From contig DAOTUU010000052.1 of NCBI GenBank assembly GCA_034436555.1, positions 1 through 64,000 of the forward strand: a DNA stretch of 64,000 bases, given 5' to 3'. The translations under genes and the position numbers were made by a program. This DNA is from JAFMJV01 sp034436555. GTDB lineage: Bacteria; Chloroflexota; Limnocylindria; Limnocylindrales; CSP1-4. The notes beneath the pieces are model-generated. The model did not search any database. It saw nothing but the letters and a program-made list of their open reading frames with translations, and had not been told where the DNA came from. Below, piece after piece: positions 1 to 8,494 of this stretch (position 1 is the stretch's first letter; each line of letters begins with the position of its first letter).

Positions 1-1145
1 ACCGAGCCGTCCTCGCGATGGAGCTGGGGCGGCTGCCACAGCGGCGCGCGGGACGCCGCCAGGGCCTCGTCCACCTCCACGCCCAGGCCGGGCAGGTCCT
101 GGACGTACAGCCTCGGACCCTCCTGGCGCGGCTGGACCGGGAACAGGCGCGCGTTGTAGAAGCCCAGGTCCTCGGTGGGCGAGCGACGGATCTCCATCGC
201 GGCCACGTTCGGCGAGACCATGCACAGGTGCGCGGTGGCCGCGCCGCAGATCGGACCCAGCGGGTGGTGCGGCATCAGGTCCAGGTAGTGGGCCTCGGCC
301 ATCGCGGCGACCTTGGTCGCCTCAGTGAATCCGCCCACGTTGCAGATGTCCACGCGCACGAACTCGGTCAGACCGCGCTCGATGAACGGCGCGAACGCCC
401 ACTTGGAGCTGAACTCCTCGCCGATCGCGAGCGGCACGTCGACGAGCCGCCGGAGCTGCTCATAGGCGGCGGGCGACTCGGCGCGGATGGGCTCCTCCAG
501 GAAGTCGAGCGTGCCGGGCGGCAGCCGCCCGCAGTACGACGCCGCCTCCGGCACGGACAGCCGGTGGTGCCAGTCGATGCCGAGGGTGGGCCCGGGTCCG
601 ATGGCCTCGCGCACCTTGACGGTCCACTCGGCGGTGAGCGCGAGGGCGTCCCGGGGATCGAACCGGTCGGGGTCGCCCTCGTGGACCGGGCCGCCGGGGG
701 AGAACCGGAGGACCGTCCAGCCCTCGGCCACCAGGCGCCTGGCGTCGTCGACGAGCTTCGGACCGGGGGCGGCACCGGTCGTGGCGAACAGCGGCACGAA
801 GTCCCGGTGACGCCCACCGAGCAGCTCGTACACCGGCACACCCCAGGCCTTGCCCGCGATGTCGTGGAGCGCGATGTCGATGGCGCTCTGCGCCGCCAGC
901 AGCACCCGGCCGCCCTCGAAGTACTGCGAGCGGTAGAGGCGCTGCCAGAGGTGGCCCCGGCGCATCGGGTCCTCGCCGACGAGCAGCGATCTGAAGTGCC
1001 GGATGGCGGACTCGACCGCCTCCTCGCGTGCGGTGAGCCCCGATTCGCCCCAGCCGAAGATCCCGGCGTCCGTCTCCACCTTGACCAGGCATTGCGGGCG
1101 GATCCCGACCGTGGGGATGAACACCCTGATGTCCGAGATCTTCAT
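1..1145 (-). CDS. Mandelate racemase/enolase-superfamily dehydratase (C-terminus beyond window)
   Basis: Enolase-superfamily sugar-acid dehydratase or racemase of the galactonate/mandelate group, expected to abstract the alpha proton of a carboxylate substrate with Mg2+. Reading from ATG 1145-1143 (AAGGAG nearby) the protein opens MKISDIRVFIPTVG. It then shows the capping-domain stretch GWGESGLTAREEAVE, a TLGIDWHHRL segment (Asp metal ligand), DFLEEPI (Glu ligand), PLAIGEEF and LMPHHPLGP near the C-terminal active-site His region. About 381 codons are visible and the frame stays open at base 1, so the stop lies outside. Family membership is clear; the substrate is not. It is divergent from the CocE-type hydrolase, with 148 bp between the two starts. 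Confidence 0.85.
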   Translation of the reverse strand, partial: MKISDIRVFIPTVGIRPQCLVKVETDAGIFGWGESGLTAREEAVESAIRHFRSLLVGEDPMRRGHLWQRLYRSQYFEGGRVLLAAQSAIDIALHDIAGKAWGVPVYELLGGRHRDFVPLFATTGAAPGPKLVDDARRLVAEGWTVLRFSPGGPVHEGDPDRFDPRDALALTAEWTVKVREAIGPGPTLGIDWHHRLSVPEAASYCGRLPPGTLDFLEEPIRAESPAAYEQLRRLVDVPLAIGEEFSSKWAFAPFIERGLTEFVRVDICNVGGFTEATKVAAMAEAHYLDLMPHHPLGPICGAATAHLCMVSPNVAAMEIRRSPTEDLGFYNARLFPVQPRQEGPRLYVQDLPGLGVEVDEALAASRAPLWQPPQLHREDGS

Positions 1146-1167
1146 GCGCGGCTCCTTCCAGGCCCGG

Positions 1168-1173
1168 ACTGTA
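1168..1173 (-). promoter_or_regulatory. Candidate -10 element TACAGT for the dehydratase
   Basis: TACAGT on the minus strand, 22 bp upstream of the ATG at 1145. The same hexamer precedes the GntR gene (56174-56179) and the coiled-coil protein (9482-9487). I see no convincing -35 partner 16-18 bp upstream, so the call rests on the shared hexamer only. Confidence 0.3.
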
Positions 1174-1293
1174 GCCGGTCGAGGGGAGCCCGGAGCGAGG
1201 GAGCGGCTGGAGGGCGATCATCAGGCGCCGGTCCCGTCTGCTAGCGTTGCGGCGGTCGGGGCGCATGTGCGGCCACGGGCGGAGGTGCGACGG

Positions 1294-3033
1294 ATGGCGG
1301 GCGGGTTTCGGATGGAGCGGGATGTGGCGGTCCCGATGCGCGACGGGACCATCCTCCGCGCGGACGTGTACCTGCCGGACGGCGACGGCCCGTTTCCGGC
1401 GCTCCTCCAGCGCACGCCCTACGACAAGACGAGCGCCATCGATGTCTCCGGTGGCCCGGACGAACGTCGCGCCACGGCGGCTGGCTACGCGGTGGTCCGC
1501 CAGGACACGCGCGGCCGGTATGCCTCTGACGGGGTGTTCGTGCCCTTCGAGCACGAGGCGGATGATGGCTACGACGCGGTCGAGTGGGTGGCGGCGCAGC
1601 CGTGGTGCGACGGGAACGTGGGCATGTTCGGTGGCTCGTACGTGGGCTACACCCAGTGGACCGCGGCATCGCGGCGCCCGCCGCACCTCCGTGCGATCGC
1701 GCCGATCGTGGCCACGAGCGACCTTCACGACCACTGGATCTACGAGGGTGGCGCACCATCGCTCTGGTTCAACATGTCCTGGATGCTCGCGGCGCTCGGT
1801 CCGGACATCACGACCAGGCGCTTCCCCGGCGACGCCGACCGCCTGGCGCGGCTGATCGAGGCGACCGACCTCCTGGCTGACCACCTGCCTCGGACGCCTG
1901 GCGCGATCGACCCTGCGCTGGAGGATGCCGGCCTGGCGGAGGCGTATCGGACGTGGATCGAGCACCCGACCCGGGACGCCTACTGGATGGCGCTCTCCCC
2001 GCGCGAGTCGTGGGCGGCGATCGAGGTGCCGAGCCTCAACGTCGCGGGCTGGTTCGACTGCTTCGTGGGCGGCTCGTTCGCGAACTTCACGGGGATGTCC
2101 GACACCGGTGGTTCGGCCGCTGCGCGCGAGGGACAGCGGCTCATCGTGGGCCCGTGGCGGCATGCGTTCCCGCTGCTCGCCGACCCGGCCGGCCAGGCGG
2201 TCTTCGGCATCAACGCGAGCGGCACCGGCATCGACATGGCGGGCATCCAGCTGCGCTTCTTCGACCGCTGGGTGCGCGGCCGCACGGACCTGCCCACCGA
2301 GCCGCGGGTGAAGCTGTTCGTGATGGGCGCGAACGCCTGGCGCGACGAGGAGGCCTGGCCGCTCGCTCGCGCGGTCCCCACCGACCACCACCTGCGCTCG
2401 GGCGGGCGCGCCAACGGCCTCGACGGAGACGGCTGGCTGTCCACGGACGCGGCCCCGGCGGATGAGCTGCCGGACACCTTCGTGAGCGACCCGAACGACC
2501 CGGTCCCCACGCGCGGCGGCAACCTGTGCTGCTGGCAGACCGTGCTGGAGCCGGGCGCGTTCGACCAGCGCGATGTCGAGGCGCGCGATGATGTGCTGGT
2601 CTACTCCACGCCGCCGCTGGAGTCGGCCATCGAGGTGACCGGGCCGGTGGCGCTGACCGTGTTCGTGTCCAGCACGGCTCCCGACTTCGATGTCACCGCC
2701 AAGCTGGTCGATGTGTGGCCCGATGGACGCACCCGCAACCTGTGCGAGGGCATCACCCGCGCCCGGTACCGCGACGGCACCGCGCAGGAGAAGCCGCTGG
2801 CCGCCGGGAGCGTGGCGGAGATCAGCGTGGACCTCATCGCCACGTCCAACGTGTTCCAGGCCGGACACCGGATCCGCCTGGAGGTGGCCGCGTCCAACTG
2901 GCCCCGGTTCGACCGGAACCCGCAGACCGGAGGCCCGATCGCCGGAGCGACGGACCTGCGCGCCGCCCGCCAGACCGTGTTCCACGACGCGGCGCACCCC
3001 TCCCGGCTCAGGCTGTCGATCGTCCCGGTCTGA
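1294..3033 (+). CDS. CocE/NonD family hydrolase (X-Pro dipeptidyl-peptidase S15 type)
   Basis: Alpha/beta-hydrolase of the CocE/NonD (peptidase S15) family, acting on an ester or amide that the sequence does not reveal. The 579-residue protein begins MAGGFRMERDVAVPMRDG. It has the typical ADVYLPDG and RTPYDK N-terminal strands, the oxyanion/turn region QDTRGRYASDG, the nucleophile elbow GGSYVGY (Ser catalytic), and the C-terminal jelly-roll domain with PDFDVTAKLVDVWPDG and LCEGITRARYR. No signal peptide is evident, so it is probably cytoplasmic. ATG 1294 was chosen because GGAGG lies 8 nt upstream and because the frame, although open to 1003, would otherwise overlap the divergent dehydratase. 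Length is normal for the family. Confidence 0.88.
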   Translation: MAGGFRMERDVAVPMRDGTILRADVYLPDGDGPFPALLQRTPYDKTSAIDVSGGPDERRATAAGYAVVRQDTRGRYASDGVFVPFEHEADDGYDAVEWVAAQPWCDGNVGMFGGSYVGYTQWTAASRRPPHLRAIAPIVATSDLHDHWIYEGGAPSLWFNMSWMLAALGPDITTRRFPGDADRLARLIEATDLLADHLPRTPGAIDPALEDAGLAEAYRTWIEHPTRDAYWMALSPRESWAAIEVPSLNVAGWFDCFVGGSFANFTGMSDTGGSAAAREGQRLIVGPWRHAFPLLADPAGQAVFGINASGTGIDMAGIQLRFFDRWVRGRTDLPTEPRVKLFVMGANAWRDEEAWPLARAVPTDHHLRSGGRANGLDGDGWLSTDAAPADELPDTFVSDPNDPVPTRGGNLCCWQTVLEPGAFDQRDVEARDDVLVYSTPPLESAIEVTGPVALTVFVSSTAPDFDVTAKLVDVWPDGRTRNLCEGITRARYRDGTAQEKPLAAGSVAEISVDLIATSNVFQAGHRIRLEVAASNWPRFDRNPQTGGPIAGATDLRAARQTVFHDAAHPSRLRLSIVPV

Positions 3034-3090
3034 TGCGCAACAGGACATTCGTACCTGTCGGAGAATCCGGCCGCCCCTGATATCCTTCTC

Positions 3091-3200
3091 GCAGGCCGAA
3101 CCTCTCACGGACGGGGGAACCAATTCCCACCGGGGCGAATCGCGACGAACGCGAGGACGACGCCAACGTCCAGCCCGACAGCTCACCTCGTAGGCCTCAG
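3091..3200 (+). promoter_or_regulatory. c-di-AMP riboswitch (ydaO-yuaA class)
   Basis: Leader RNA matching the ydaO/yuaA (cyclic di-AMP) riboswitch. Conserved blocks appear in the right order: GGCCGAACC (3094-3102), GACGGGGGAACCAA (3110-3123), GGGGCGAAT (3132-3140) and, at the 3' side, GACAGCTCACCTCGTAGGC (3177-3195), which closely matches the conserved 3' block of known ydaO leaders. P1 is formed by AGGCC (3093-3097) pairing with GGCCT (3193-3197). It sits directly upstream of the MFS transporter at 3229. Class assignment is confident from the motif set; a covariance-model scan was not possible here. Confidence 0.9.
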
Positions 3201-3219
3201 GCGAATGCCATCGCTGAGG
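3195..3219 (+). promoter_or_regulatory. Putative Shine-Dalgarno sequestering hairpin at riboswitch 3' edge
   Basis: CCTCAG (3195-3200) is complementary to CTGAGG (3214-3219), which contains the ribosome-binding site of the GTG start at 3229. The stem can be extended by GCG/CGC with one bulge. Bases 3195-3197 also belong to the 3' strand of riboswitch P1, so the two helices exclude each other. This suggests translational control in which P1 formation would expose the ribosome-binding site. Confidence 0.5.
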
Positions 3220-3228
3220 TGCTGTCTC

Positions 3229-4488
3229 GTGTCCCGCCTGGAAGGGTCGCCTTCCCCCGACGCCCGCTGGATGCGGCGCAACCTGTCCCTTGACGTGCTG
3301 TCCGCGGTCGGCGTGGGCGTGATGCTCGCCATGGTCGTGTCGCTCCTGCCGAGCGCCGCCCGCCAGGCGGGCATGGCCCCGGTCGTGCTGGCGCTGCTCG
3401 CCGCAGTCCCGTATGTGGCCAACCTGCTGTCCGCGTTCGGCAGCCGGCTGGGCGCGCACTCCGTGTTGCAGCTGGGCCTGCTCCGGGTCGCGGGTGCGGC
3501 GATGGTGCTGCTGGTGGCGTTCCTGCCGTCGGCCCCCGTCCTCGTCCTCGCGGTCTTCGCGTTCTGGCTGAGCCTGGCGCTGGGGGGCCCGTTCCATGTC
3601 CGTCTCTGGGGCCAGGTGTACCCGTCCCGGGCGCGCGGTCGGATCCTGGGCCTGTTCGGGAGCGCGCGCTCCGCCGCCGTGGCCACCGCCGCGTTCGTCG
3701 GGGGCCTGCTCGCCGACCAGGTCGGCGGCTTCACCGCGATCGCGCTCATCACGACCATCGGCGTCGCCGCATCCACCGGATATCTGGGCCTGCGCGCGTC
3801 CACCACGCCGACGCTGCCCGCGTACACCGCGCGCGGCTCCTTCTCGACGCTCCTGGGCAAGCCGGTCCTCCGGCGAGTGGTCATCGCCCATGGCTTCTAC
3901 GGCGCGGGTGTCGTCGCCGCGGTGCCGCTGTTCGCGATGGTCCACGTGGACCGGCTCCACCTGTCGATGGCGGAGGTGGGCGTCATCGGCGTGGTCGGCG
4001 CCATCGTGACCACCGCCACGTATCCGCTGTGGGGCGTGCTGGTGGACCGGGTCGGATCGCTCGCCGCGCTCCGGCTGGGCACGCTCCTGGGGCTCGGCGC
4101 GGTCGTGGGCTACCTCATCGCGCCGAACGTGGCGCTGCTGTGGGTCGCCGCGGCCGCCATGGGTGCCGCGGGAGCCGCCTCGGACACCGCCATCGTCGCG
4201 ATCCTGTCCGAGGAGACCACGCTCGAGGAGCGCGGCGCCGCGCTGGCAGGCTGGAACGGCACGACCGGCGTGTGGGGCATCGCCAGTCCGCTCGCCATGA
4301 GCCTGCTGCTGGGCCTGGGCGCGATCTCCGTCAACCAGGGCCTGGCCATCGCGGCGTTCCTGTCGCTCGTCGGCGTGGGCCTGTACCTGTCCACCGACCG
4401 GCGCACGGCGCTGGTGCGCCGCGCCGTCAGCGTCTCCCGGATGGCGCAGGGCGTGCGCAGTGTCCGCGACCTCGCGCTCGGCCGCTGA
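3229..4488 (+). CDS. MFS transporter under c-di-AMP riboswitch control
   Basis: Multi-pass major facilitator transporter of about 419 residues with roughly twelve hydrophobic segments. The MFS loop after TM2 reads NLLSAFGSRLGAHS, and the central loop contains RGRILGLFG. A second-half loop GVLVDRVGSLAALRLG resembles the repeated MFS loop motif. Start GTG 3229 is preferred because GAGGTG lies 7 nt upstream (3216-3221) and outside the riboswitch; an in-frame ATG at 3205 lacks a ribosome-binding site and falls in the hairpin loop. The substrate is unknown. The riboswitch suggests an osmotic, potassium or cell-envelope link, since those are the usual c-di-AMP regulons; this is inference. Confidence 0.85.
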   Translation: MSRLEGSPSPDARWMRRNLSLDVLSAVGVGVMLAMVVSLLPSAARQAGMAPVVLALLAAVPYVANLLSAFGSRLGAHSVLQLGLLRVAGAAMVLLVAFLPSAPVLVLAVFAFWLSLALGGPFHVRLWGQVYPSRARGRILGLFGSARSAAVATAAFVGGLLADQVGGFTAIALITTIGVAASTGYLGLRASTTPTLPAYTARGSFSTLLGKPVLRRVVIAHGFYGAGVVAAVPLFAMVHVDRLHLSMAEVGVIGVVGAIVTTATYPLWGVLVDRVGSLAALRLGTLLGLGAVVGYLIAPNVALLWVAAAAMGAAGAASDTAIVAILSEETTLEERGAALAGWNGTTGVWGIASPLAMSLLLGLGAISVNQGLAIAAFLSLVGVGLYLSTDRRTALVRRAVSVSRMAQGVRSVRDLALGR

Positions 4489-4500
4489 GGACGCTCCGTC

Positions 4501-5634
4501 TCAGGTCAGGACGATGGCACGCTCCCGGCTCTCGTCCGAGCGCATCTTCCGGTCCACGATGACCCGGATGCGATAGCCCACCGCGAGGCCGGGCGTCTCC
4601 AGGGTGGGGGGCAGGTCCGCCGGGACCGGCAGGGTCACCGTGGTGCCCTCGAGGTTGTCCTGGTCCGCCTGGACCGACGCCACCACCTGGCCGGTGCCGC
4701 TGTCGCCGCTCACGTCGAGGTTCAGCTCCACGCGCGCGGAGCGTCCGCCGGGTGCGCCCGGCCAGGCGATGCTCACGGCAAGGTCCGTGCCCGGGATGAC
4801 GGGTGGCACCGGCGACACCGAGATGGCCGCCCCCTCGTCGGTGACCGAGTCATTCAGGGCGCCCGACGGCAGCGTCAGCACGCCCGCGCGGAGCAGGTCC
4901 GGGTGCTGGCCCACCGGCACGAACACCGCCACGCGCTCATCCGACCCGAACCCGATGTCCCAGTGCGCCTCCAGGGCCCAGGCGACACCGGCGACGCCCG
5001 CGTGCGCCGTCGGCGGACCCAGGCGCGGCGCGGGAAGGGTGAACGGCAGGTCGATGACCTGGCCGGCCTCCAGGTTGGCCGGCAAAGCAGGCTCGGTGAA
5101 CGGCAGGGAGTCGAGCTCCTTCGCGTGGATCTCCACCCAGCTGACGGTCTCCTGCGGGCGGTTGGAGGAGGACGATCCCGTCCCGCTCGAGAACGAGACG
5201 TTCAGGTTGCCCAGCCCCTGCGCGATCGATCCCAGCCCCTGGCCGATCGCGATCTCCTCCGGCGACCGCTTGGTGCCCGACTGCGATGACTCGTACAGGC
5301 GGATGCCGACCAGGCGGAGCACGGCGCTGCGCGCCCGGATCTGCTTGCGCGCCCGGATGCGGATGCGCCCGGCGATCGCCTCGCCCACGCGCACCGGACC
5401 GGTCAGCTCGATGACGCCCTCGAGGCCGGAGGTGGGCCCGGTGACCAGCTGCGGCAGGTCGATGCCCGCCAGCGGGTGGCTGCCGCTCGGCCCGGACATG
5501 CGCAGGGAGTCGAGCGCGTTGAACGGGGCGGGCGCGCCGCCCGACGGGACGACGGGGAGCTCGCTCAGCGAGAGCTGGTTCGCGACGAAGCTGTCGGTGT
5601 TGCCCATCCGGGCGCGGAAGCTGGACTGATCCAC
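4501..5634 (-). CDS. Arrestin-fold (Spo0M/arrestin-like) hypothetical protein
   Basis: A 377-residue soluble protein with no signal peptide. Its centre looks like an arrestin-type beta sandwich: GVIELTGPVRVGEAIAGRIR followed by RAVLRLVG-type strands, EIHAKELDSLPF, LEAGQVIDLPFTLPAP (typical of Spo0M/arrestin N-lobes) and AWALEAHWDIGFG. A Ser/Gly-rich loop separates two strands. A second all-beta half ends YRIRVIVDRKMRSDES. GTG 5634 is chosen because GGAGG lies 9 nt upstream (5644-5650 complement); an ATG at 5606 is the alternative. It is convergent with the MFS gene and 58 bp downstream of the Nudix gene on the same strand. The fold assignment is by pattern only and no function is claimed. Confidence 0.6.
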   Translation of the reverse strand: MDQSSFRARMGNTDSFVANQLSLSELPVVPSGGAPAPFNALDSLRMSGPSGSHPLAGIDLPQLVTGPTSGLEGVIELTGPVRVGEAIAGRIRIRARKQIRARSAVLRLVGIRLYESSQSGTKRSPEEIAIGQGLGSIAQGLGNLNVSFSSGTGSSSSNRPQETVSWVEIHAKELDSLPFTEPALPANLEAGQVIDLPFTLPAPRLGPPTAHAGVAGVAWALEAHWDIGFGSDERVAVFVPVGQHPDLLRAGVLTLPSGALNDSVTDEGAAISVSPVPPVIPGTDLAVSIAWPGAPGGRSARVELNLDVSGDSGTGQVVASVQADQDNLEGTTVTLPVPADLPPTLETPGLAVGYRIRVIVDRKMRSDESRERAIVLT

Positions 5635-5692
5635 GGGTGCTGGCTCCTCCTGGGGTGGTCGGTTGCACATTCCGACAGGCGCACCCCGTCCG

Positions 5693-6190
5693 TCAAGTCG
5701 GACCCCGCGCACCCGCGATCAGCACCACCTCCAGCCGGTCGATGAGCGGCACCTGGCGATCCTTGATGCGCAGCCGCGCCTCCGGTGGGCCGAACCATGC
5801 CACGCGGTCGATCTCGGGAATCTCCAGGAAGCGCCGTGAGCCGGGCGGCCACTCCAGCGCGAACGTGTTGCTGTGGGCCTCCGCGGGGTCCAGGTCTCCC
5901 TCCACGGCCCACGCCACGACGACCTTGCCGCCCCGCTGGGTCACCTCGCCGAGCGGCAGCAGCACCCCGGACACCGGGTGCCCGGTCTCCTCCGCGAACT
6001 CGCGCCGAGCGACATCCTCCAGGTCCTCGCCCGGGTGCGCCTCGCCCTTGGGGATGGACCAGTGTCCGTGGTCGCGATGGGCGTACAGCGGACCACCCGG
6101 ATGGGCGAGCAGCACCTCCAGGCCGGTCGTCCCACGTCGGTACAGGAGGATGCCCGCGCTCAGTCGCGAGCGGCGGTTGCGATCGCTCAT
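5693..6190 (-). CDS. Nudix hydrolase
   Basis: Pyrophosphohydrolase of the Nudix superfamily, 165 residues, cytoplasmic. The Nudix box is complete: G at the start of GEAHPGEDLEDVARREFAEE, with REFAEETG supplying the REUXEE Mg2+-binding glutamates. The preceding HWSIPKGE and the C-terminal DRVAWFGPPEARLRI place it with ADP-ribose/bis-nucleotide-type members (NTP_PPase/Ap4A-like), known to clean up nucleotide by-products, but substrate cannot be fixed from sequence. Start ATG 6190 lies at the edge of a 9-bp tandem repeat. It is co-directional with the upstream alkylation-repair genes but separated by about 200 bp. Confidence 0.88.
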   Translation of the reverse strand: MSDRNRRSRLSAGILLYRRGTTGLEVLLAHPGGPLYAHRDHGHWSIPKGEAHPGEDLEDVARREFAEETGHPVSGVLLPLGEVTQRGGKVVVAWAVEGDLDPAEAHSNTFALEWPPGSRRFLEIPEIDRVAWFGPPEARLRIKDRQVPLIDRLEVVLIAGARGPT

Positions 6191-6200
6191 GGCGCCAGGC

Positions 6201-6242
6201 GTCGAGGGCGTCGAGGGCGTCGAGGGCGTCGAGGGCGTCGAG
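6201..6242. repeat. 9-bp tandem repeat GTCGAGGGC
   Basis: Four full copies plus a partial copy of GTCGAGGGC at 6201, 6210, 6219, 6228 and 6237, immediately upstream of the Nudix start on the opposite strand. The remainder of 6243-6392 shows no gene or obvious signal. Confidence 0.9.
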
Positions 6243-6392
6243 CGGGCATCCTGTCACCTCCGACCACCGCTCGCGGGCCCTCGCTCCGAGGTTCACCATG
6301 GGCGTCCGCGGCGGCGCTCATGGAGGATGCCACGTCGGCGACCGGGCGTCGCACGGGCGGGTCGCCACCGTCGGCGGTCCGCCGGCGACCGG

Positions 6393-6896
6393 TCAGGCTG
6401 GAAGGGCCCCCTCGAGGGTGAGCAGTGTGACCTTGCGGTCCACGCCGCCGGCGTATCCGGTGAGGGCACCCGTGGACCCCACGACCCGGTGGCAGGGAAC
6501 GATGATGCCGATCGGATTGCGGCCGATCGCGGCGCCCACCGCCCGGAAGGCGTGCGGCCGGCCGACGCGCGCCGCGATGTCGCCGTAGGTCGTGGTCGTG
6601 CCCATCGGGATCGATCGAAGCTGCTGCCAGACCGCGAGCTGGAAGGGCGTCCCGGCGGGGTCCAGCGGCAGGTCGAACGCGCGGCGCGACCCCCTGAAGT
6701 ACTCGTCCAGCTGGCGTGCGGCATCCGCGAAGGCGTCCGGATCCTCCACCCAGTCGGCGCCCACGGGCACCCCGTGCTTCTGGTCCTGCATCAGCAGGCG
6801 GGTGAGGGCGGTGGCCCCGTCGGGCTCGCGGTGGCCCACGAGGAGCAGTGGGCCGATCGGGCTGGGGTGGTAGGCGTACAGCGTGGGGCTGGTCAT
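6393..6896 (-). CDS. ogt: Methylated-DNA--[protein]-cysteine S-methyltransferase
   Basis: O6-alkylguanine-DNA alkyltransferase that repairs O6-methylguanine by irreversible transfer to its own cysteine. The 167-residue protein carries the active-site motif IIVPCHRVVG with acceptor Cys at about residue 135, the helix-turn-helix region TYGDIAARVGRPHAFRAVG, and the Arg-finger-containing stretch before it. The N-terminal small domain is present, so it is full length. ATG 6896 overlaps the stop of the Ada-AlkA gene (ATGA), so the two are translationally coupled in an alkylation-repair operon. Confidence 0.95.
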   Translation of the reverse strand: MTSPTLYAYHPSPIGPLLLVGHREPDGATALTRLLMQDQKHGVPVGADWVEDPDAFADAARQLDEYFRGSRRAFDLPLDPAGTPFQLAVWQQLRSIPMGTTTTYGDIAARVGRPHAFRAVGAAIGRNPIGIIVPCHRVVGSTGALTGYAGGVDRKVTLLTLEGALPA

Positions 6897-8494
6897 CGGA
6901 CGGTCTCCTGGGTGACGGGGGCGGGGACGGGCTGGGAGAGCGACGCCCAGAGGTGGTGGTTCGCGTAGGACCGCCACGGGCTCCAGCGGGAGCCGTGCTG
7001 GTGGAGTGCCGTCGGGTCCTCCGGGAGACCCAGGCGCGCGGCCGCCTTGCGGATGGCGAGGTCGCCCACGAGCAGCTGGTCGGGATCCCCAAGTGCCCGG
7101 AGCGCGATGTAGCCTGCGGTCCACGGCCCGATGCCCGGGATCGCCAGGAGGCGCGCGGACGCCTCGGCTCGGTCGGCGCCGGCGCCCAGGACGAGCGTCC
7201 CGTCGGCGATGGCCGCGGCCACCGCGCGGATCGTGGCGCGCCGGGGGCCGGGGACGGGCAGCGTCTCGTCGGGGGCCTCGGCGAGCGTGGCGGCGTCAGG
7301 GAACAGGTGCGTGACGCGTCTGACGGGTGCCGCGAGCGGCGTGCCCAGGGCGGCCGCGATGCGGGCCACCACCGACGTGGCCGACGCCACCGAGACCTGC
7401 TGTCCGGCGATCGCCCGGACCGCCAGCTCCAGGCCGTCCACGGCACCGGCTGATCGGCGGCCGGGGCACGCCGTGACAAGCGGCGCGAGGACCGGATCGG
7501 CGCCCAGGGTCTCGATCACCGCAAGCGGGTCGGCGTCCAGGTCGAACAGGCGACGGATGCGTGCGACCGCCGGCGCGAGGTCGCGCGGGTCGGTGAGCGA
7601 CAGATGGACCCGGACCGAGGCTCCGTCATCGCGGACCTCGGCGATCGCTGGGCCGGAGGGCAGGCGCAGCGAGCGGCGGTAGGTGTCGCCGTCCACCTCC
7701 TCCACGCCCGGGATCGCACGCGGGCCGAGGAAGGCGAGGAGCGCGGCGAAGTCGAACGGGTCTCGCCTGGGCAGGCGCAGGTCGATGGCGATGGGGCCGG
7801 GGGACGGTGGAGGTGTCTCCGCGGTGGAGGACGTCCTGGCGGTCGGCGACGCACCGGTGGTGAGTGGCGCAGCGATCCCCGACGGTGCGCGCGTGACGCA
7901 CCTGCCCTGTCGCCGGCCGCGGGCCCGCAGCTCGGTCGGTGTCGTCGCGTGGATCTCGCGGATCGTGTCGTTGAACTGGCGCAGGCTGGAGAAGCCGGCG
8001 GCGAACGCGATGTCCGTGATCGCCAGGTCGGTCGTCTCCAGGAGCGTCCGGGCGACGCCGGCGCGCTGGGCGCGCGCGAGGGTGAGCGGGGCCGCGCCGA
8101 GGTGGTCGATGAGGATGCGCCGCAGCTGCCGCTCGCCGTAGCCCAGGCGGTGGGCGAGGCCGGGGACGCCCTCGCGGTCCACGAGGCCCTCGTCGATGAG
8201 GCGCATCGCACGTCCGGCCACGTCGCCGCGAACGTCCCACTCGGGGGAGCCCGGCGCGGCGCCCGGGATGCACCGCTTGCAGGCGCGGAATCCGGCGCCC
8301 TGCGCGGCGGCGGCCGTGGGATAGAAGCGGACGCGCTGGCGACTCGGGGTCATCGCGGGGCAGCTCGGCCGGCAGTAGATGCCGGTGCTCGTGACGGCCG
8401 TGAAGAAGTAGCCGTCGAAACGGCGATCGCGGCTGGTGACGGCGCGATAGTTGCGCTCGAAGGTGGGATCCGATTCGGTGATGGGAGGCGTCAT
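6893..8494 (-). CDS. Ada-type regulator fused to AlkA 3-methyladenine DNA glycosylase
   Basis: Three-part adaptive-response protein, 533 residues. Residues about 1-85 form the Ada N-terminal phosphotriester-repair domain with Cys41, Cys45, Cys72 and Cys75 (spacing identical to the four zinc cysteines of E. coli Ada; Cys41 in GIYCRPSC would be the methyl acceptor). Residues about 90-185 form an AraC-type DNA-binding domain with DIAFAAGFSSLRQFNDTI. After a Pro/Thr linker comes an AlkA-like glycosylase with helix-hairpin-helix LLAIPGIGPWTAGYIALRAL and catalytic Asp in LLVGDLAIRKA. The domain set implies methylation-activated transcription of this operon plus base excision. Its start codon overlaps that proposed for the divergent lipoprotein. 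Confidence 0.93.
   Translation of the reverse strand: MTPPITESDPTFERNYRAVTSRDRRFDGYFFTAVTSTGIYCRPSCPAMTPSRQRVRFYPTAAAAQGAGFRACKRCIPGAAPGSPEWDVRGDVAGRAMRLIDEGLVDREGVPGLAHRLGYGERQLRRILIDHLGAAPLTLARAQRAGVARTLLETTDLAITDIAFAAGFSSLRQFNDTIREIHATTPTELRARGRRQGRCVTRAPSGIAAPLTTGASPTARTSSTAETPPPSPGPIAIDLRLPRRDPFDFAALLAFLGPRAIPGVEEVDGDTYRRSLRLPSGPAIAEVRDDGASVRVHLSLTDPRDLAPAVARIRRLFDLDADPLAVIETLGADPVLAPLVTACPGRRSAGAVDGLELAVRAIAGQQVSVASATSVVARIAAALGTPLAAPVRRVTHLFPDAATLAEAPDETLPVPGPRRATIRAVAAAIADGTLVLGAGADRAEASARLLAIPGIGPWTAGYIALRALGDPDQLLVGDLAIRKAAARLGLPEDPTALHQHGSRWSPWRSYANHHLWASLSQPVPAPVTQETVR

Noticed and set aside
1003..1293. N-terminal extension of the CocE hydrolase
   Set aside because: Overlaps the divergent dehydratase start and has no homology; ATG 1294 has the ribosome-binding site.
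460..3960. 1166-residue open frame on the minus strand
   Set aside because: Antisense to the dehydratase, CocE hydrolase and MFS genes; Arg/His/Gly-rich with no domain. Long antisense frames are expected at this GC content.
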